Shown: positions 25,319 to 35,264, counted from the first letter of the stretch. The stretch is DNA of 48,344 nt from Lacunisphaera sp. (GCA_029945855.1 JAQSDJ010000074.1:1-48344), one strand, 5' to 3'. The notes: a model not told the origin generated them from the letters alone. A program made the numbers and translations.

Positions 25319-26680
25319 ATGAGAATCACCGCGTTTTTCCTTCTCCTGGCCGTGACGGCCCCGGCCCGGCCGGGCGGGCCGGAGGCCCTGGTGCTCATCA
25401 CCGGCGACCAGCACTCCGCCTATGAGCGCACGGCGCGGTTGGTCGCGACCGTGGATCGGCTGAAGGTGGAAAATCCCGGCCTGCCGCTGGCGATTTTGCT
25501 CAATGGCGACACGCTCGAATACGGCAACATCGTTGCCCGCCGCAGCGCCGGCGCGGTGGATTTTGCGATGTTCCAGGCGCTCGCTGCCCGCGCACCGACC
25601 ATCCTCAACCTCGGCAACCATGAGCCGGAATTCTACGACCTGGAGGATACGGTCCGGCGCGTCGAAGCCACCGGCGTCCGGGTTGTCAGCAACATCGTCA
25701 ACCGCGCCACCCACCACCCTTTCGCCCCGGCCTCCGCCTTGCTCCCGCTCGGGCGCGAGACCGCCGTCGTGGTCGGTTTGACCACGGACCGGCTGTCGAC
25801 CTACCGGGTGGCGGTGCGGCCCTCGCTCGACCTGGCCAATCCGGTGGTGTGGGCGAGAAAGAATTTTTCAGAACTGCTGGCCGGCGCGCCGCTGCACATC
25901 GTGCTGAGCCATGCCGGCGTGTCCGCCGACCGCGAGATGCTGCCGCTCGTGCCCGACGGCACGCTCTTCGCCGGGGCGCACGACCACCTGCGCTTCGTGC
26001 AGCCGTTCGGCCGCACGGTCTATTTTCACTCCGGCTCGTGGAACGAATATGTTTCGCTGGCCTGGCTCTGCCGCGATGCCGCCGGGGCCCCGCGCTGGGT
26101 GGTCGAGCAGGTCAAAATCGCAAACGACGGTCCGGCCGACCCGGAGCTCGCCGCGCTCATCCAGGAGACCAAGACCAAACACCTGACCGCCGAGGACACC
26201 GCGGTGGTCGGGTCGGTCGCGCAGGCGCTGACCACCGCGGAGGCGGCAAAATTCGCCGCCGGGGCTTTGCGCGAGGCTGCCGGGGTGGACGCGGCTTTTA
26301 TCGGCAACACGACCTTTGGCGGCGGCCTGCCGGCGGGAGCGGTGACGCGCGCCGGGTTTGATTCCTGCGTGCGGTTCGACGGACCGGTTTACACCGCGGA
26401 GGTGAACGGCGCGCGCTTGCAGCGATTGCTCGCGGCGGCCAACCAGGGGCCGGACACGCCGTTCGCGCAACGTCGCGGCGACTTTTCCTTCGCCGCCGGC
26501 CCGGCGGCGGTCGATCCCGCAAAAACCTACCGCATCGCCACGACCGACTGGGGCGCGAAAAACACCGCGCGTTATTTCGGCGAACCGGCCATGGTGTGGA
26601 CGGAGCAACCGGGACTGCGGCTCAAGGCGGCGGTGCTCGCCCGATTGGCCGGCACCAAGACCGCGACCGGAGGTCGTTGA
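25319..26680 (+). CDS. Exported metallophosphoesterase, UshA/5'-nucleotidase-like
   Basis: 453 residues. The ATG at 25319 gives a signal peptide (MRITAFFLLLAVTAPARPG); the upstream open frame is the antisense of the kinase gene. Calcineurin-like metal motifs: ITGDQHSAY (Asp/His, with Gln where the family often has a second His-flanking residue), LNGDTLEYGN, NLGNHEPEF, VLSHAGVS, GAHDHLRF. A C-terminal 5'-nucleotidase-type domain follows (DAAFIGNTTFGGGLPAG, YTAEVNGARLQRLL, KTYRIATTDW). Such enzymes release phosphate from nucleotides or other phosphoesters in the periplasm. Four bases separate it from the lytic transglycosylase gene, suggesting cotranscription. Confidence 0.9.
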   Translation: MRITAFFLLLAVTAPARPGGPEALVLITGDQHSAYERTARLVATVDRLKVENPGLPLAILLNGDTLEYGNIVARRSAGAVDFAMFQALAARAPTILNLGNHEPEFYDLEDTVRRVEATGVRVVSNIVNRATHHPFAPASALLPLGRETAVVVGLTTDRLSTYRVAVRPSLDLANPVVWARKNFSELLAGAPLHIVLSHAGVSADREMLPLVPDGTLFAGAHDHLRFVQPFGRTVYFHSGSWNEYVSLAWLCRDAAGAPRWVVEQVKIANDGPADPELAALIQETKTKHLTAEDTAVVGSVAQALTTAEAAKFAAGALREAAGVDAAFIGNTTFGGGLPAGAVTRAGFDSCVRFDGPVYTAEVNGARLQRLLAAANQGPDTPFAQRRGDFSFAAGPAAVDPAKTYRIATTDWGAKNTARYFGEPAMVWTEQPGLRLKAAVLARLAGTKTATGGR

Positions 26681-26684
26681 GCAG

Positions 26685-27635
26685 ATGAAACGACGCGCCT
26701 TCGTCTTGCTGCTGGTCGGCGGGGTGGTGCTGGCCGCGCCGGCCCCCGCGCCCAAGCCCGCCGCGGAACCGGCGCAGGAGATTGACCTGCACGAGACCGC
26801 GCGGCAGCTGTTCGACGCCTTCGCCCCCGCGGAGATCAAGGCGCAGTATGATTTTCCGTCGCGCCAGCAATGGGACGAATTCGCCGCGCGGTTCCAGCGG
26901 GCGCTGGACTCCGAGGACCTGGCGGCGCTGGCCGCCTATGAACCGGAAGCCCGCTCCGCCCTCGCGGCGCTGCAGCTTTTTCCGGATTACGCCGACCAGG
27001 CGGAGTGGCTCGAGGAGCGGCTGGACTACATCGAGGCTGCGAAGGAGGCCGTGCGCCTGCCCCCGCCGGTGGTGCGGCCGCCCCAACCCGGCGCCCGGCC
27101 CGCGCCGCCGCCTTATTATGAGCTGTGGCTCGGCCGGCTGAAGTCGCGCCCGGCCCCCGCGCGCTCGGCGGGTTTATTTCCCGTGGTCAGCCGGGTTTTT
27201 GCGGCCGAGGGCGTGCCGCCCCAGCTCGCGTGGATCGCGGAGGTCGAGTCCACCTTCAACCCCGCGGCGCGCAGCCCGGTCGGGGCCAAGGGGCTGTTCC
27301 AGCTCATGCCGGCGACGGCGAAGGAACTAGGCCTGAGCACCTTTCTGCCGGACGACCGCACCGACCCGGAAAAATCCGCCCGGGCCGCGGCCCGCTACCT
27401 GCGCCAGATGCACGACCAGTTCGGCGACTGGCCGCTGGCGCTCGCGGCCTACAACGCCGGCCCCGGCCGGGTTCGCCGGCTCCTCGCCGGGCGCAAGGCC
27501 ACGACCTTCGCCGAGATCTCCCCCGCCCTGTCCGCCGAAACCCGCATGTATGTGCCTAAGGTGCTGGCGGCGGTCCGGGTCCGCACCGGGCTGGCGCCCG
27601 ACCAGCTGCCCGCGCCGTCCGCCCGGCGTAGCTAG
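26685..27635 (+). CDS. Exported lytic transglycosylase (SLT domain)
   Basis: 316 residues. Signal peptide MKRRAFVLLLVGGVVLAAPA, an Ala/Pro-rich N-terminal helical region (to ~residue 150), then an SLT/goose-lysozyme-like catalytic domain: WIAEVESTFNPAARSPVGAK with the catalytic Glu in the ES motif, GLFQLMPATAKELGL, and ALAAYNAGPGRVRRLL. It cleaves the MurNAc-GlcNAc bond of peptidoglycan, forming anhydro-muropeptides. No LysM or other wall-binding domain is visible. It starts four bases after the metallophosphoesterase; a shared role in periplasmic turnover or recycling is possible but inferred only from proximity. Confidence 0.92.
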   Translation: MKRRAFVLLLVGGVVLAAPAPAPKPAAEPAQEIDLHETARQLFDAFAPAEIKAQYDFPSRQQWDEFAARFQRALDSEDLAALAAYEPEARSALAALQLFPDYADQAEWLEERLDYIEAAKEAVRLPPPVVRPPQPGARPAPPPYYELWLGRLKSRPAPARSAGLFPVVSRVFAAEGVPPQLAWIAEVESTFNPAARSPVGAKGLFQLMPATAKELGLSTFLPDDRTDPEKSARAAARYLRQMHDQFGDWPLALAAYNAGPGRVRRLLAGRKATTFAEISPALSAETRMYVPKVLAAVRVRTGLAPDQLPAPSARRS

Positions 27636-27682
27636 GCCAAGAATCGCTCGCCAGATTGCGGCGAGTCGTTTTGCTCGCAGAC

Positions 27683-29062
27683 ATGGGATTCTTCGACCGC
27701 CTCAGCCCCAGGAAACCAGAAGTGCCGTCCGCCGCCGTCCCCGCCATGCCGGTGGACGCGGTGCCGGAAAAAACCGCCGCCGCCGGCGGGGTTCTGCCCC
27801 GGCTGACCGAGGCCCGCGCGAAGCTGAGGGCGAAGGACCTGCCCGGGGCCCTCGCCATCTACGAGGAGGTGCTGGCCGCCGCCGCCGACCGTTCCGACGT
27901 GATGGTGACCATCTCCGCCGACCTCGGCACCAACGGCCACGTGCGCGAGATCATCGAGCTGCTGGCGCCGCGCTATGACCTCGAGAAGCACGGCGCGGCC
28001 GCCGGCATCAACCTGCTCCAGGCCTATCTCGCCACGCGCAACCCCGAGGCCGCGCAGCACCTGCTCGACCTGCTTTTTTCGCTGCAGCAGCCGGCGCTCG
28101 AGTCGCGCCTGGTCGGATTCTCCAAGGCCATCGCCGAGATCTATGTCACCGAGGGCGAGGCCGACCACGCCGCCGAGCATGCGGCCGTGGCGGCGCCGGT
28201 GGAGAAAAAGATCAACCTCGTCAGCATCAGCAAGCCGGTCTGGTTCTACGGGCTCGAGGACCATGCGCCGCACCTGCTGCCGCGCAAGGAGGGCCGGGTG
28301 CGGCGCCTGGCGTTCGCCCAGCTGGCGCTGCCCGGCCTCGCCGACGCCGCGGAGCGGGCCGCCCGGCCGGAGGACGACCTCGGTCGGCTGACCCGCGGTT
28401 TCCCGCTCTGGCTGGCGGAAACCTTCGCCAGCAGCAACGGCTTCGAGTCGATCGCGGCGCTCGGCGTCATGGGCGCGGAGCATTATGCGCTGTTCCACAT
28501 CGAATGGGCCGCGGAGAACATCCGCCAGCTCAGCGACAGCGTGGAGGGCGGCGTCGACTACGTCGTCACCGGCGCGGTGCGGAACCGCCACGACGACTTC
28601 GAGCTTGGCGTCCGCATCTGGGAGGTGAAGAAATCCCGCGAGCTGAAGGCCTTTCTGGTGCGCTGGACGCCGGCGACGGCGGACGCGGAGCTCGGAAAAT
28701 TCCACGAACTGCTCCGCACCTATCTGGAGTGGTCGCCGTTGTCCGCCGGGCTGCCTTATGCGCCGCCCGCGGCCCCGTCCGCCTACCTGCAGGGGCTGGG
28801 CGCCCTGGCCACCGATTTTCTCGCCGAGAAGGGCGTGCTGCCCGCCGGGCAGGCGCCGGACGGCCTCGGGATGCTTCTCCGGTCCGCCCAGGCCAACCCG
28901 GATGACGCGCGCGCGCAGCTGGCGCTGGTGGCGGCCCTGCTCCGCCGCAAGGCCCGGGGCAACGCCGTGGATCCGGCGGCGTTGCAGCAGGCCAGCACCT
29001 GGCTGGCCTCGGACAAGGCGCAGGCGGCGGACGCCTCGGCGCTGATCATGAAGCTGGCATGA
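27683..29062 (+). CDS. Unrecognised soluble protein with TPR-like N-terminus
   Basis: 459 residues from ATG 27683 (MGFFDRLSPRKPEVPS); no signal peptide or membrane helix. The N-terminal third contains helix-rich TPR-like repeats (ARAKLRAKDLPGALAIYEEV, ELLAPRYDLEKHGAAAGINL, QAYLATRNPEAAQHLLDLLF). The centre has conserved-looking stretches of unknown meaning (WFYGLEDHAPHLLPRKEGR, VDYVVTGAVRNRHDDFELGV) and the C-terminus is again helical. I do not recognise the family. It overlaps the AlkD-like gene by four bases (ATGA), so the two are translationally coupled. Confidence 0.75.
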   Translation: MGFFDRLSPRKPEVPSAAVPAMPVDAVPEKTAAAGGVLPRLTEARAKLRAKDLPGALAIYEEVLAAAADRSDVMVTISADLGTNGHVREIIELLAPRYDLEKHGAAAGINLLQAYLATRNPEAAQHLLDLLFSLQQPALESRLVGFSKAIAEIYVTEGEADHAAEHAAVAAPVEKKINLVSISKPVWFYGLEDHAPHLLPRKEGRVRRLAFAQLALPGLADAAERAARPEDDLGRLTRGFPLWLAETFASSNGFESIAALGVMGAEHYALFHIEWAAENIRQLSDSVEGGVDYVVTGAVRNRHDDFELGVRIWEVKKSRELKAFLVRWTPATADAELGKFHELLRTYLEWSPLSAGLPYAPPAAPSAYLQGLGALATDFLAEKGVLPAGQAPDGLGMLLRSAQANPDDARAQLALVAALLRRKARGNAVDPAALQQASTWLASDKAQAADASALIMKLA

Positions 29063-29718
29063 GCCCGGCGGCGGAAAAAATCATCGCGCACCTGCGCTCG
29101 CTCCGCAACGAGCGCAACATCGAGGGCATGCGGCGCTTTGGCATCGTTTCCAACAAGGAACAGCTGGGCATCAGCGCGCCGGTCCTGCGCGGGATCGCCC
29201 GCCAACACCGGCGCGACCACGCCCTGGCCCTGGAGCTGTGGGCGAGCGGCATCCACGACGCCATGGGCCTGGCGACGATCATCGACGATCCGCGGCAGGT
29301 CACGCGCCGCCAGGCGGAAGCCTGGGTGAAGGATTGCGACAACTGGGCGCTGACCGACGCCTGCGCGTTTCTCTTCGACCGCACGGATTTCGCCGCGGCC
29401 AAGGCGGAGGCATGGAGCCGGCGGAAGGCCGAGTTCGTGAAGCGGACGGGGTTCGCCCTCATGGCTGGCATGGCCGTGCACCGGAAGGAACTGCCGGACG
29501 CGGTCTTCCTGGATTTTCTCCCGATGATCCGCCGGGAGGCGACGGACGGGCGGAACTTCGTGAAGAAAGCGGTCAACTGGGCCCTGCGGCAGATCGGCAA
29601 GCGCAACCCGCGCCTCCGCCGGGCCGCGATGGCCGAGGCGCGGCGGATCGCCCGGATCGACGCCCCCGCCGCCCGGTGGATCGCCCGCGACGCGCTGCGC
29701 GAACTCGCCCGGCAATAA
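29059..29718 (+). CDS. DNA alkylation repeat (AlkD-like) protein
   Basis: 219-residue all-helical HEAT-like protein of the AlkD/DNA-alkylation-repeat family. Seen: RRFGIVSNKEQLGISAPVLR, ELWASGIHDAMGLATIIDD, QAEAWVKDCDNWALTDACAF, FVKRTGFALMAGMAVHRK and REATDGRNFVKKAVNWALRQ, then repetitive Arg/Ala-rich helices. In the studied Bacillus cereus enzyme this fold is an N3/N7-alkylpurine glycosylase; whether activity is kept here cannot be told. The start overlaps the upstream stop (ATGA). The gene ends beside a terminator that serves the opposite strand. Confidence 0.9.
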   Translation: MSPAAEKIIAHLRSLRNERNIEGMRRFGIVSNKEQLGISAPVLRGIARQHRRDHALALELWASGIHDAMGLATIIDDPRQVTRRQAEAWVKDCDNWALTDACAFLFDRTDFAAAKAEAWSRRKAEFVKRTGFALMAGMAVHRKELPDAVFLDFLPMIRREATDGRNFVKKAVNWALRQIGKRNPRLRRAAMAEARRIARIDAPAARWIARDALRELARQ

Positions 29719-29742
29719 AAAGGCCCGGCGCAAAGCCGGGCC
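29717..29742 (-). terminator. Terminator of the OmpH gene
   Basis: Stem ggcccggc / gccgggcc, 8 bp, followed on the minus strand by five T residues, 26 bases past the OmpH stop. It lies just after the AlkD stop codon and could slow the opposing transcript too. Confidence 0.88.
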
Positions 29743-29768
29743 CGGAGGTGAACAAAGGTGCGACGCCC

Positions 29769-30362
29769 TTACGGGTGCTTCGCGTTGTAATACACGACAA
29801 ACTCGGCGGTCAGGTCGAGCTCGGGCTTGGCGTCGAGGACCGCCTCGCCGAGCTTGGCGAGGTCGAGCACCATGCCGAGGTCGCGTTCCTTGGCGAAGGC
29901 GCGCAGTTCCTTGCCGATCTCGACGGCGATGGGTCCCTGCACTTCCTGGGAACGCTTGGCGTAGGCCTGCTGGGCGGCCTGCTGCTTGGCTTGGAGATCC
30001 TGCTGCAGTGCGACGCCGGCGGCCTGCTTCTCGCTGATGGCCTTGGCGTTGGTGGCGGCGTCGGCGTTCAGCTTGTTCAGCTCGCCCACGATGGTGCGGA
30101 GCTTCTCGTTGAGCAGGGACAGCTCGCTCTGGGTGGTGCTGAACTCCAGCTCAAGGCCCTGGGCGGCGCGGACAAGCTGCTTGATGCCGGCGGTCTCGTC
30201 GAGGAAGGCGGAGCTGTTGACGAAGGCCAGGCTGGTCGGGGCGATGACCTTGGGCGCGGGCGCGGCGGCCGGGGCCGGCGTGGCCGGAGCCATCTGCGCG
30301 GCCAGGGGCGCCGCGAGGGCGATGGCCATGAGGGAAAGGAAGAGGGGACGGAGTGATTTCAT
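29769..30362 (-). CDS. OmpH/Skp-family periplasmic protein
   Basis: 197 residues. Signal peptide MKSLRPLFLSLMAIALAAPLAA, an Ala/Pro linker, then a Skp/OmpH body with LAFVNSSAFLDETAGIKQL, a long charged coiled-coil stretch (~residues 65-150: LLNEKLRTIVGELNKLNADA, AISEKQAAGVALQQDLQAKQ, QQAYAKRSQEVQGPIAVEIG) and a C-terminal strand region (AKERDLGMVLDLAKLGEAVL). Skp holds unfolded outer-membrane proteins for the BAM machine. The long coiled coil supports a trimeric chaperone, but context gives no bam or lpx genes nearby, so this may be a stand-alone paralogue. Confidence 0.85.
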   Translation of the reverse strand: MKSLRPLFLSLMAIALAAPLAAQMAPATPAPAAAPAPKVIAPTSLAFVNSSAFLDETAGIKQLVRAAQGLELEFSTTQSELSLLNEKLRTIVGELNKLNADAATNAKAISEKQAAGVALQQDLQAKQQAAQQAYAKRSQEVQGPIAVEIGKELRAFAKERDLGMVLDLAKLGEAVLDAKPELDLTAEFVVYYNAKHP

Positions 30363-30404
30363 GGACGCTCAGACGTAGAGTCCCCCGGGCCGTTGGCAAA
30401 GGCA

Positions 30405-30437
30405 AAATGACAAAGCCACGGCCGGGCGGCCGTGGCT
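30405..30437 (-). terminator. Terminator of the third PEP-CTERM gene
   Basis: Stem agccacggcc / ggccgtggct, 10 bp, followed on the minus strand by a T-rich stretch (tttgtcatttt), 27 bases after the stop at 30464. Confidence 0.82.
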
Positions 30438-30463
30438 CGTAAAAGGGGCCGAAGCGCCCGGAC

Positions 30464-31396
30464 TCAGGCGTTTTTACGGCGGCGCTGCCAGAAAGCCAGG
30501 CCGAGGGCACCCAGGCCGGCCAAAGCGGCGTCGGTCGAGGGCTCAGGGATGGCGGAGACGCTGAGGTTGTCGAAAGACATCTGGCCGGAGGTGACCGCGG
30601 TGCCGATGTTGTTGACCGAGGCGTAGAATTCGAGGCCGAAGCCGTTGTTATACGGGGCCGTCACACCGGCCTGGGCGCCATCGAGATCGTAGACCGCGCC
30701 GGCAAGGAAGGTGCCGCCACCGTCGTTGCTGTAGTCGGTGGTGAGCACCTTGCTGGAGCCATCATAGGTCATGCGCAGGAGCACATTGGTGCTGTCCGGG
30801 GTGGCGATGAAGGCATTGGTGCGCACGAAGTCACCCGCGCCGGCGTTGAGTGTGGCGTCCCACTTGCCCCACTCGACGACAATCCACGTGGCGGCGGGCG
30901 CCGTGTTGACGGCGATGCCATAGTAGGCGTTGGAAATGTTGCCCGGGGCGGCGGTCGAATAGATCTCAAAGCCGGTGTAGGAAAAACCGCTGGTCAGGCT
31001 GGTGAGGTTGTTGGTCACCTCGACCTGCGCGGACCAGCTCGAGGTATAGGGGTTGCCGGTGGTGAGGCCGGCGCCGCCGATGCCGAGGTTGTTGCCGCTG
31101 GGCGCGGAGTTGTAGCTGATGGAGGGCGAAACCCAGCCGAGGAAGCCGCGGTTGAACCCCGTGGTCGCGGTCGTGGTGTATTCCATGCGCTGGTTGGTCT
31201 CGGTCCAGGCGCCGAGGGTGCCGCTGCTGTTCGGGTTGGTGAAACGCCACTGACCGACGGCCTGGTTGGCGGCGCCTTGGATGGTCAGGGTGTTGTCGTT
31301 GAAGTCGTCCGAGCCCACAAAGACCTGGGCGGTGGCCGGGAGGGAGGCGAGGAGCAGCGCGCAGGCGGCGGCGAGGAGGTGCGTGGTGGCTTTCAT
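30464..31396 (-). CDS. PEP-CTERM sorting-domain protein
   Basis: 310 residues from ATG 31396, signal peptide MKATTHLLAAACALLLASLP, mature start QVFVGSDDFNDNTLTIQGAA. The beta-rich domain has FRFTNPNSS-like segments, ETNQRMEYTTTATTG, YGIAVNTAPAATWIVVEWG and LEFYASVNNIGT. The C-terminal sorting tag is slightly different: SAIPEPSTDAALAGLGALGL, then FWQRRRKNA, with Asp in place of the usual Tyr/Ala after PEPST. Same architecture as the proteins at 19796, 20782 and 40515. The next gene upstream on this strand is a LytTR regulator. Confidence 0.9.
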   Translation of the reverse strand: MKATTHLLAAACALLLASLPATAQVFVGSDDFNDNTLTIQGAANQAVGQWRFTNPNSSGTLGAWTETNQRMEYTTTATTGFNRGFLGWVSPSISYNSAPSGNNLGIGGAGLTTGNPYTSSWSAQVEVTNNLTSLTSGFSYTGFEIYSTAAPGNISNAYYGIAVNTAPAATWIVVEWGKWDATLNAGAGDFVRTNAFIATPDSTNVLLRMTYDGSSKVLTTDYSNDGGGTFLAGAVYDLDGAQAGVTAPYNNGFGLEFYASVNNIGTAVTSGQMSFDNLSVSAIPEPSTDAALAGLGALGLAFWQRRRKNA

Positions 31397-31545
31397 GGTG
31401 TGGTGTGTTTTTCCGGGCGTGGTGACCGCGGGCGGCGGACCGCCCGCGAAGCCGGCGAGAGAAGCACGCCGGTCTCCCGTAACGAGCGCCCGGTGACCAA
31501 CCGCCCCGGACTTGTGACGAACGGGCCGCGACGCCCGGCCCCGGG

Positions 31546-32283
31546 TTATTTCTCGTGCGGCAATGCCGGCAGGCGGCGCTGCACCTCGGCCCACCGGTCG
31601 CGGCTCACCGGCACGAGCCGGCGCAGGCCGGCGACGTGCAGCGAGACGGACTTGGGCGCCGTCCGGCGGTAGCCGGTGACTTGCTTGAGGTTGACCAGCG
31701 TCGTGCGATGCACGCGCAGGAAGCACCGGGCGGGCAACCGCGCCACCCAGTCCTGGAGGCTGCGGCGCACCAGCTCGCGGCTGCCGTCGGCGAGGCGCAC
31801 GAGCGAATAATTCTCCTGGGTCTCGACGGCGATGATGTCATGCACCGCCACCAGGCGCTGGTGCGCGCCCGATTTCAGCAGCACCAGGTCCTCGTCGGCC
31901 AGGGGGGATGTGGTGGCGGGATGGGGTTCGGCGGGGCGGGCGGTCAGGCGGCGCAATGAATCCGCGAGGCGCCAGGCCCGCACGGGCTTGGTCAGGTAGT
32001 CGAGGGCATTGACCTCGAAGGCCCGCAGCGCGTGCTGGTTGTGGGCCGTGACAAAGATGATCCGCGCCTCGCGGCGCACCAAGGGCACCAAGTCGAACCC
32101 GCTGCCGCCCACCAGCTGGATGTCGAGGAACACCAGGTCGTAGTTGTCGCGGGCCAGGAGGGTGCGGGCGGCGGGCAGGCTGGCGGCCTCGCCCGCGAGG
32201 CGGATATCCGGGTGGGCGGCGAGCATCCGGCGCAGGATGGCGCGGGAGGCGGGCTCGTCTTCAATTAACAGGGTGCGGATCAC
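31546..32283 (-). CDS. LytTR-family response regulator
   Basis: 245 residues starting with GTG at 32283 (MIRTLLIEDEPASRAILRRM); no ATG fits the receiver start. The receiver has acidic pair ED, phosphoacceptor in YDLVFLDIQLVGGSGFD, Thr in FVTAHN and Lys in DYLTKPV. The C-terminal LytTR DNA-binding domain shows HDIIAVETQENYSLVRLADG, FLRVHRTTLVNLKQV and SLHVAGLRRLVPVSR. Typical partners are LytS-type kinases, but none is adjacent, so it is an orphan here. It lies between rlmN and a PEP-CTERM gene on the same strand. Confidence 0.93.
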   Translation of the reverse strand: MIRTLLIEDEPASRAILRRMLAAHPDIRLAGEAASLPAARTLLARDNYDLVFLDIQLVGGSGFDLVPLVRREARIIFVTAHNQHALRAFEVNALDYLTKPVRAWRLADSLRRLTARPAEPHPATTSPLADEDLVLLKSGAHQRLVAVHDIIAVETQENYSLVRLADGSRELVRRSLQDWVARLPARCFLRVHRTTLVNLKQVTGYRRTAPKSVSLHVAGLRRLVPVSRDRWAEVQRRLPALPHEK

Positions 32284-32334
32284 CCCCTATAGACCGGTGC
32301 CCGACAGCCCGGTGCGCGCGTAATCACCAGGGAC

Positions 32335-33444
<1,110 letters not shown>

Positions 33445-33456
33445 GGCGGCTGACTT

Positions 33457-33511
33457 GTAGGCCGGGCCCCGGGCCCGACACAAGCAATGTCGGGCGTAAA
33501 GCCCGACCTAC
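33457..33511. repeat. REP/BIME-like palindrome, GTAG-GTCGGGC family (copy A)
   Basis: Left unit GTAG-gccgggc-cccg-ggcccgac; right unit, on the other strand, GTAG-gtcgggc-tttac-gcccgac. It fills the space between the divergent rlmN and TIGR01777 genes. It holds the alternative TTG of rlmN and an in-frame but probably unused ATG of the downstream gene. Confidence 0.85.
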
Positions 33512-33549
33512 AGATTGCCAGCCGGGATTTTCCTGTTACGAATCCGGTC

Positions 33550-34479
33550 ATGCCCAAAGCCGTTCTTGCCGGGGGTCGGGGTTTTCTCGGACAAGCGCTG
33601 GGCCGTGCGCTGACGGCGGCTGGCTGGGAAGTCGTCGTGCTCAGCCGCGATCCGCGCGAGGACGCGCCGTTCCGCGAGGTGCTCTGGAACGGCGAGACCG
33701 GCGGGGCGTGGGCGGCGGAGCTGGAGGGCGCGGCGGCGCTGGTGAACCTCGCCGGCCGCAGCATCAACTGCGTGCACACGCTCGAGCACAGCCGCGAGAT
33801 CGTCGATTCGCGGCTCAACGCCGTGAAGGCCCTGGCCAAGGGCTGGGCGCGCACCAAGCACCCGCCGCTGGTTTGGGTGCAGTGCAGCGCCACGGGGTTC
33901 TATGGCAATGCCGGCGACCGGTTTTGCGAGGAGACGCTGCCGCCGGGACCGGGCTTCCTCGCGGAGGTCTGCCGCCGGTGGGAGGAGTCCTTCGCGGCGC
34001 TCGACCTGCCTGACGTGCGCCGGGTGGTGCTGCGGCTTGGCCCCGTGCTCGACCAGCACACCGGGCCGTTCCCGGTGCTGCTCGGCCTGACGCGGAAGTT
34101 TCTGGGCGGTGCGGCCGGCAGCGGCCGCCAGTTCATGAGCTGGGTGCACCGGGACGACGCCGTGGCGATCTTCGCCGCCGCGGTGACGCGGCCGGAGCTC
34201 AGCGGAGTCTACAACGCCTGCGCCCCGGGACCGGTGACCAACACGGAGTTCATGCGCGAGCTGCGGGCGGCCGTGAACCGGCCGTGGTGCCCGCCCGCGC
34301 CGGAGTTCGCCATCCGCCTCTTTGCGGAAAAAATCTTCCACACCGACGCCAACCTCGCGCTGCACGGGCAGCGCTGCACCCCGCAGAAGCTCCTCGCGAC
34401 CGGCTTCAAGTTCGCGCACCCGGCGGTCGGCGGCGCGATCCGCGACCTGACGTGGAAGAAGTATTGGGAAGTGCCCTGA
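33550..34479 (+). CDS. TIGR01777-family NAD-dependent epimerase (YfcH-like)
   Basis: 309 residues from ATG 33550 (MPKAVLAGGRGFLGQALG). An upstream in-frame ATG at 33487 lies in a repeat and is rejected. Rossmann nucleotide-binding GGRGFLGQALGRAL, then LVNLAGRSIN, EIVDSRLNAVKAL, SATGFYGNAGDR, RLGPVLDQ, MSWVHRDDAVAIF and GVYNACAPGPVTN; the C-terminal DUF1731-type segment is HGQRCTPQKLLATGFKF. Member of the SDR-extended superfamily related to E. coli YfcH. Cytoplasmic; substrate unknown. Confidence 0.92.
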   Translation: MPKAVLAGGRGFLGQALGRALTAAGWEVVVLSRDPREDAPFREVLWNGETGGAWAAELEGAAALVNLAGRSINCVHTLEHSREIVDSRLNAVKALAKGWARTKHPPLVWVQCSATGFYGNAGDRFCEETLPPGPGFLAEVCRRWEESFAALDLPDVRRVVLRLGPVLDQHTGPFPVLLGLTRKFLGGAAGSGRQFMSWVHRDDAVAIFAAAVTRPELSGVYNACAPGPVTNTEFMRELRAAVNRPWCPPAPEFAIRLFAEKIFHTDANLALHGQRCTPQKLLATGFKFAHPAVGGAIRDLTWKKYWEVP

Positions 34480-34502
34480 GCTGGGATCATGCAGTTTATG
34501 TG

Positions 34503-34574
34503 GGTGGAACCGGTCCTCCGTGACCGGCTTGCCTTGGCGTGTGTCCCACAACCCGTCAGGAGGACGGATTCCAC
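34503..34574. repeat. GTGGAACCGG repeat (copy A)
   Basis: Ends gtggaaccggtcctccg and its partner gtcaggaggacggattccacc form an imperfect palindrome. The bases just before (ggatcatgc) are also found before the copy at 37441, so the real element may be slightly longer. It lies in the marC promoter region. Confidence 0.6.
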
Positions 34575-34679
34575 CTTTCGAGACGTGCTGCTTCAGGGGT
34601 GACGTCGCTTCAACTGTATGAGCATCGCCCGCGCCGGACGCGCGTTGCCTTTTGCGCCGGCGCCCCCCACCCTGCCGGC

Positions 34680-35264
34680 ATGATTGAATGGGCGACCAAA
34701 TTCCTGCAGGCGTTCATCCCGCTCTTCGTGGCCATCGACCCGATCGGGCTGGCGGCCGTCTTTCTCGGGCTCGGGCAGAACGTGGCCGCCGGGCAGCGGG
34801 AAAAAATCGCCAATCAGGCCGTCTGGACCGGCGGGCTGGTGGCGCTGGGTTTCCTTTTCCTGGGGCAGAGCGTGTTCACCGCCCTGGGAATTTCCGTGAG
34901 CGACTTCCAGATCGCGGGCGGGCTCATCCTCTTCATCCTCGCGGCCAAGGACCTGATCCAGTCGGCGGCCGAGCCGGAGAAGCTGCCGGCGGATTTCGGC
35001 GTCGTGCCGCTGGGCATGCCGCTCATCGCCGGGCCGGCGTCCATCACCACCCTGCTGGTCCTGGCGCAGTCCCAGAGCATCGGGCTGGTCATCACCCTGG
35101 TCGCCCTGGTCGCCAACCTGATCATCGTGGTGCTGGCGCTGCATTACAGCAACTGGCTTGGGCGGAAGGTCGGCGAGATGGGCCTGCGCGCCATCTCGAA
35201 GATCATCGCCATGCTCCTCGCGGCCATCGCCGTGAGCATGATCCGGCAGGGGCTGCGGACCTGA
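34680..35264 (+). CDS. MarC/UPF0056 family integral membrane protein
   Basis: 194 residues with six hydrophobic helices. ATG 34680 (MIEWATKFLQAFIPLFVAID) fits the usual MarC start; the open frame before it is not coding. Seen: PLFVAIDPIGLAAVFLGLGQ, FLFLGQSVFTALGIS, FQIAGGLILFILAAKDLI, VPLGMPLIAGPASITTLLVL, ALVANLIIVVLALHYSNWLG and MLLAAIAVSMIRQGL, matching the MarC/UPF0056 pattern. Inner-membrane protein; the family function is not established. The stop codon TGA opens the ctgaaag repeat shared with the convergent M20 peptidase. Confidence 0.93.
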   Translation: MIEWATKFLQAFIPLFVAIDPIGLAAVFLGLGQNVAAGQREKIANQAVWTGGLVALGFLFLGQSVFTALGISVSDFQIAGGLILFILAAKDLIQSAAEPEKLPADFGVVPLGMPLIAGPASITTLLVLAQSQSIGLVITLVALVANLIIVVLALHYSNWLGRKVGEMGLRAISKIIAMLLAAIAVSMIRQGLRT

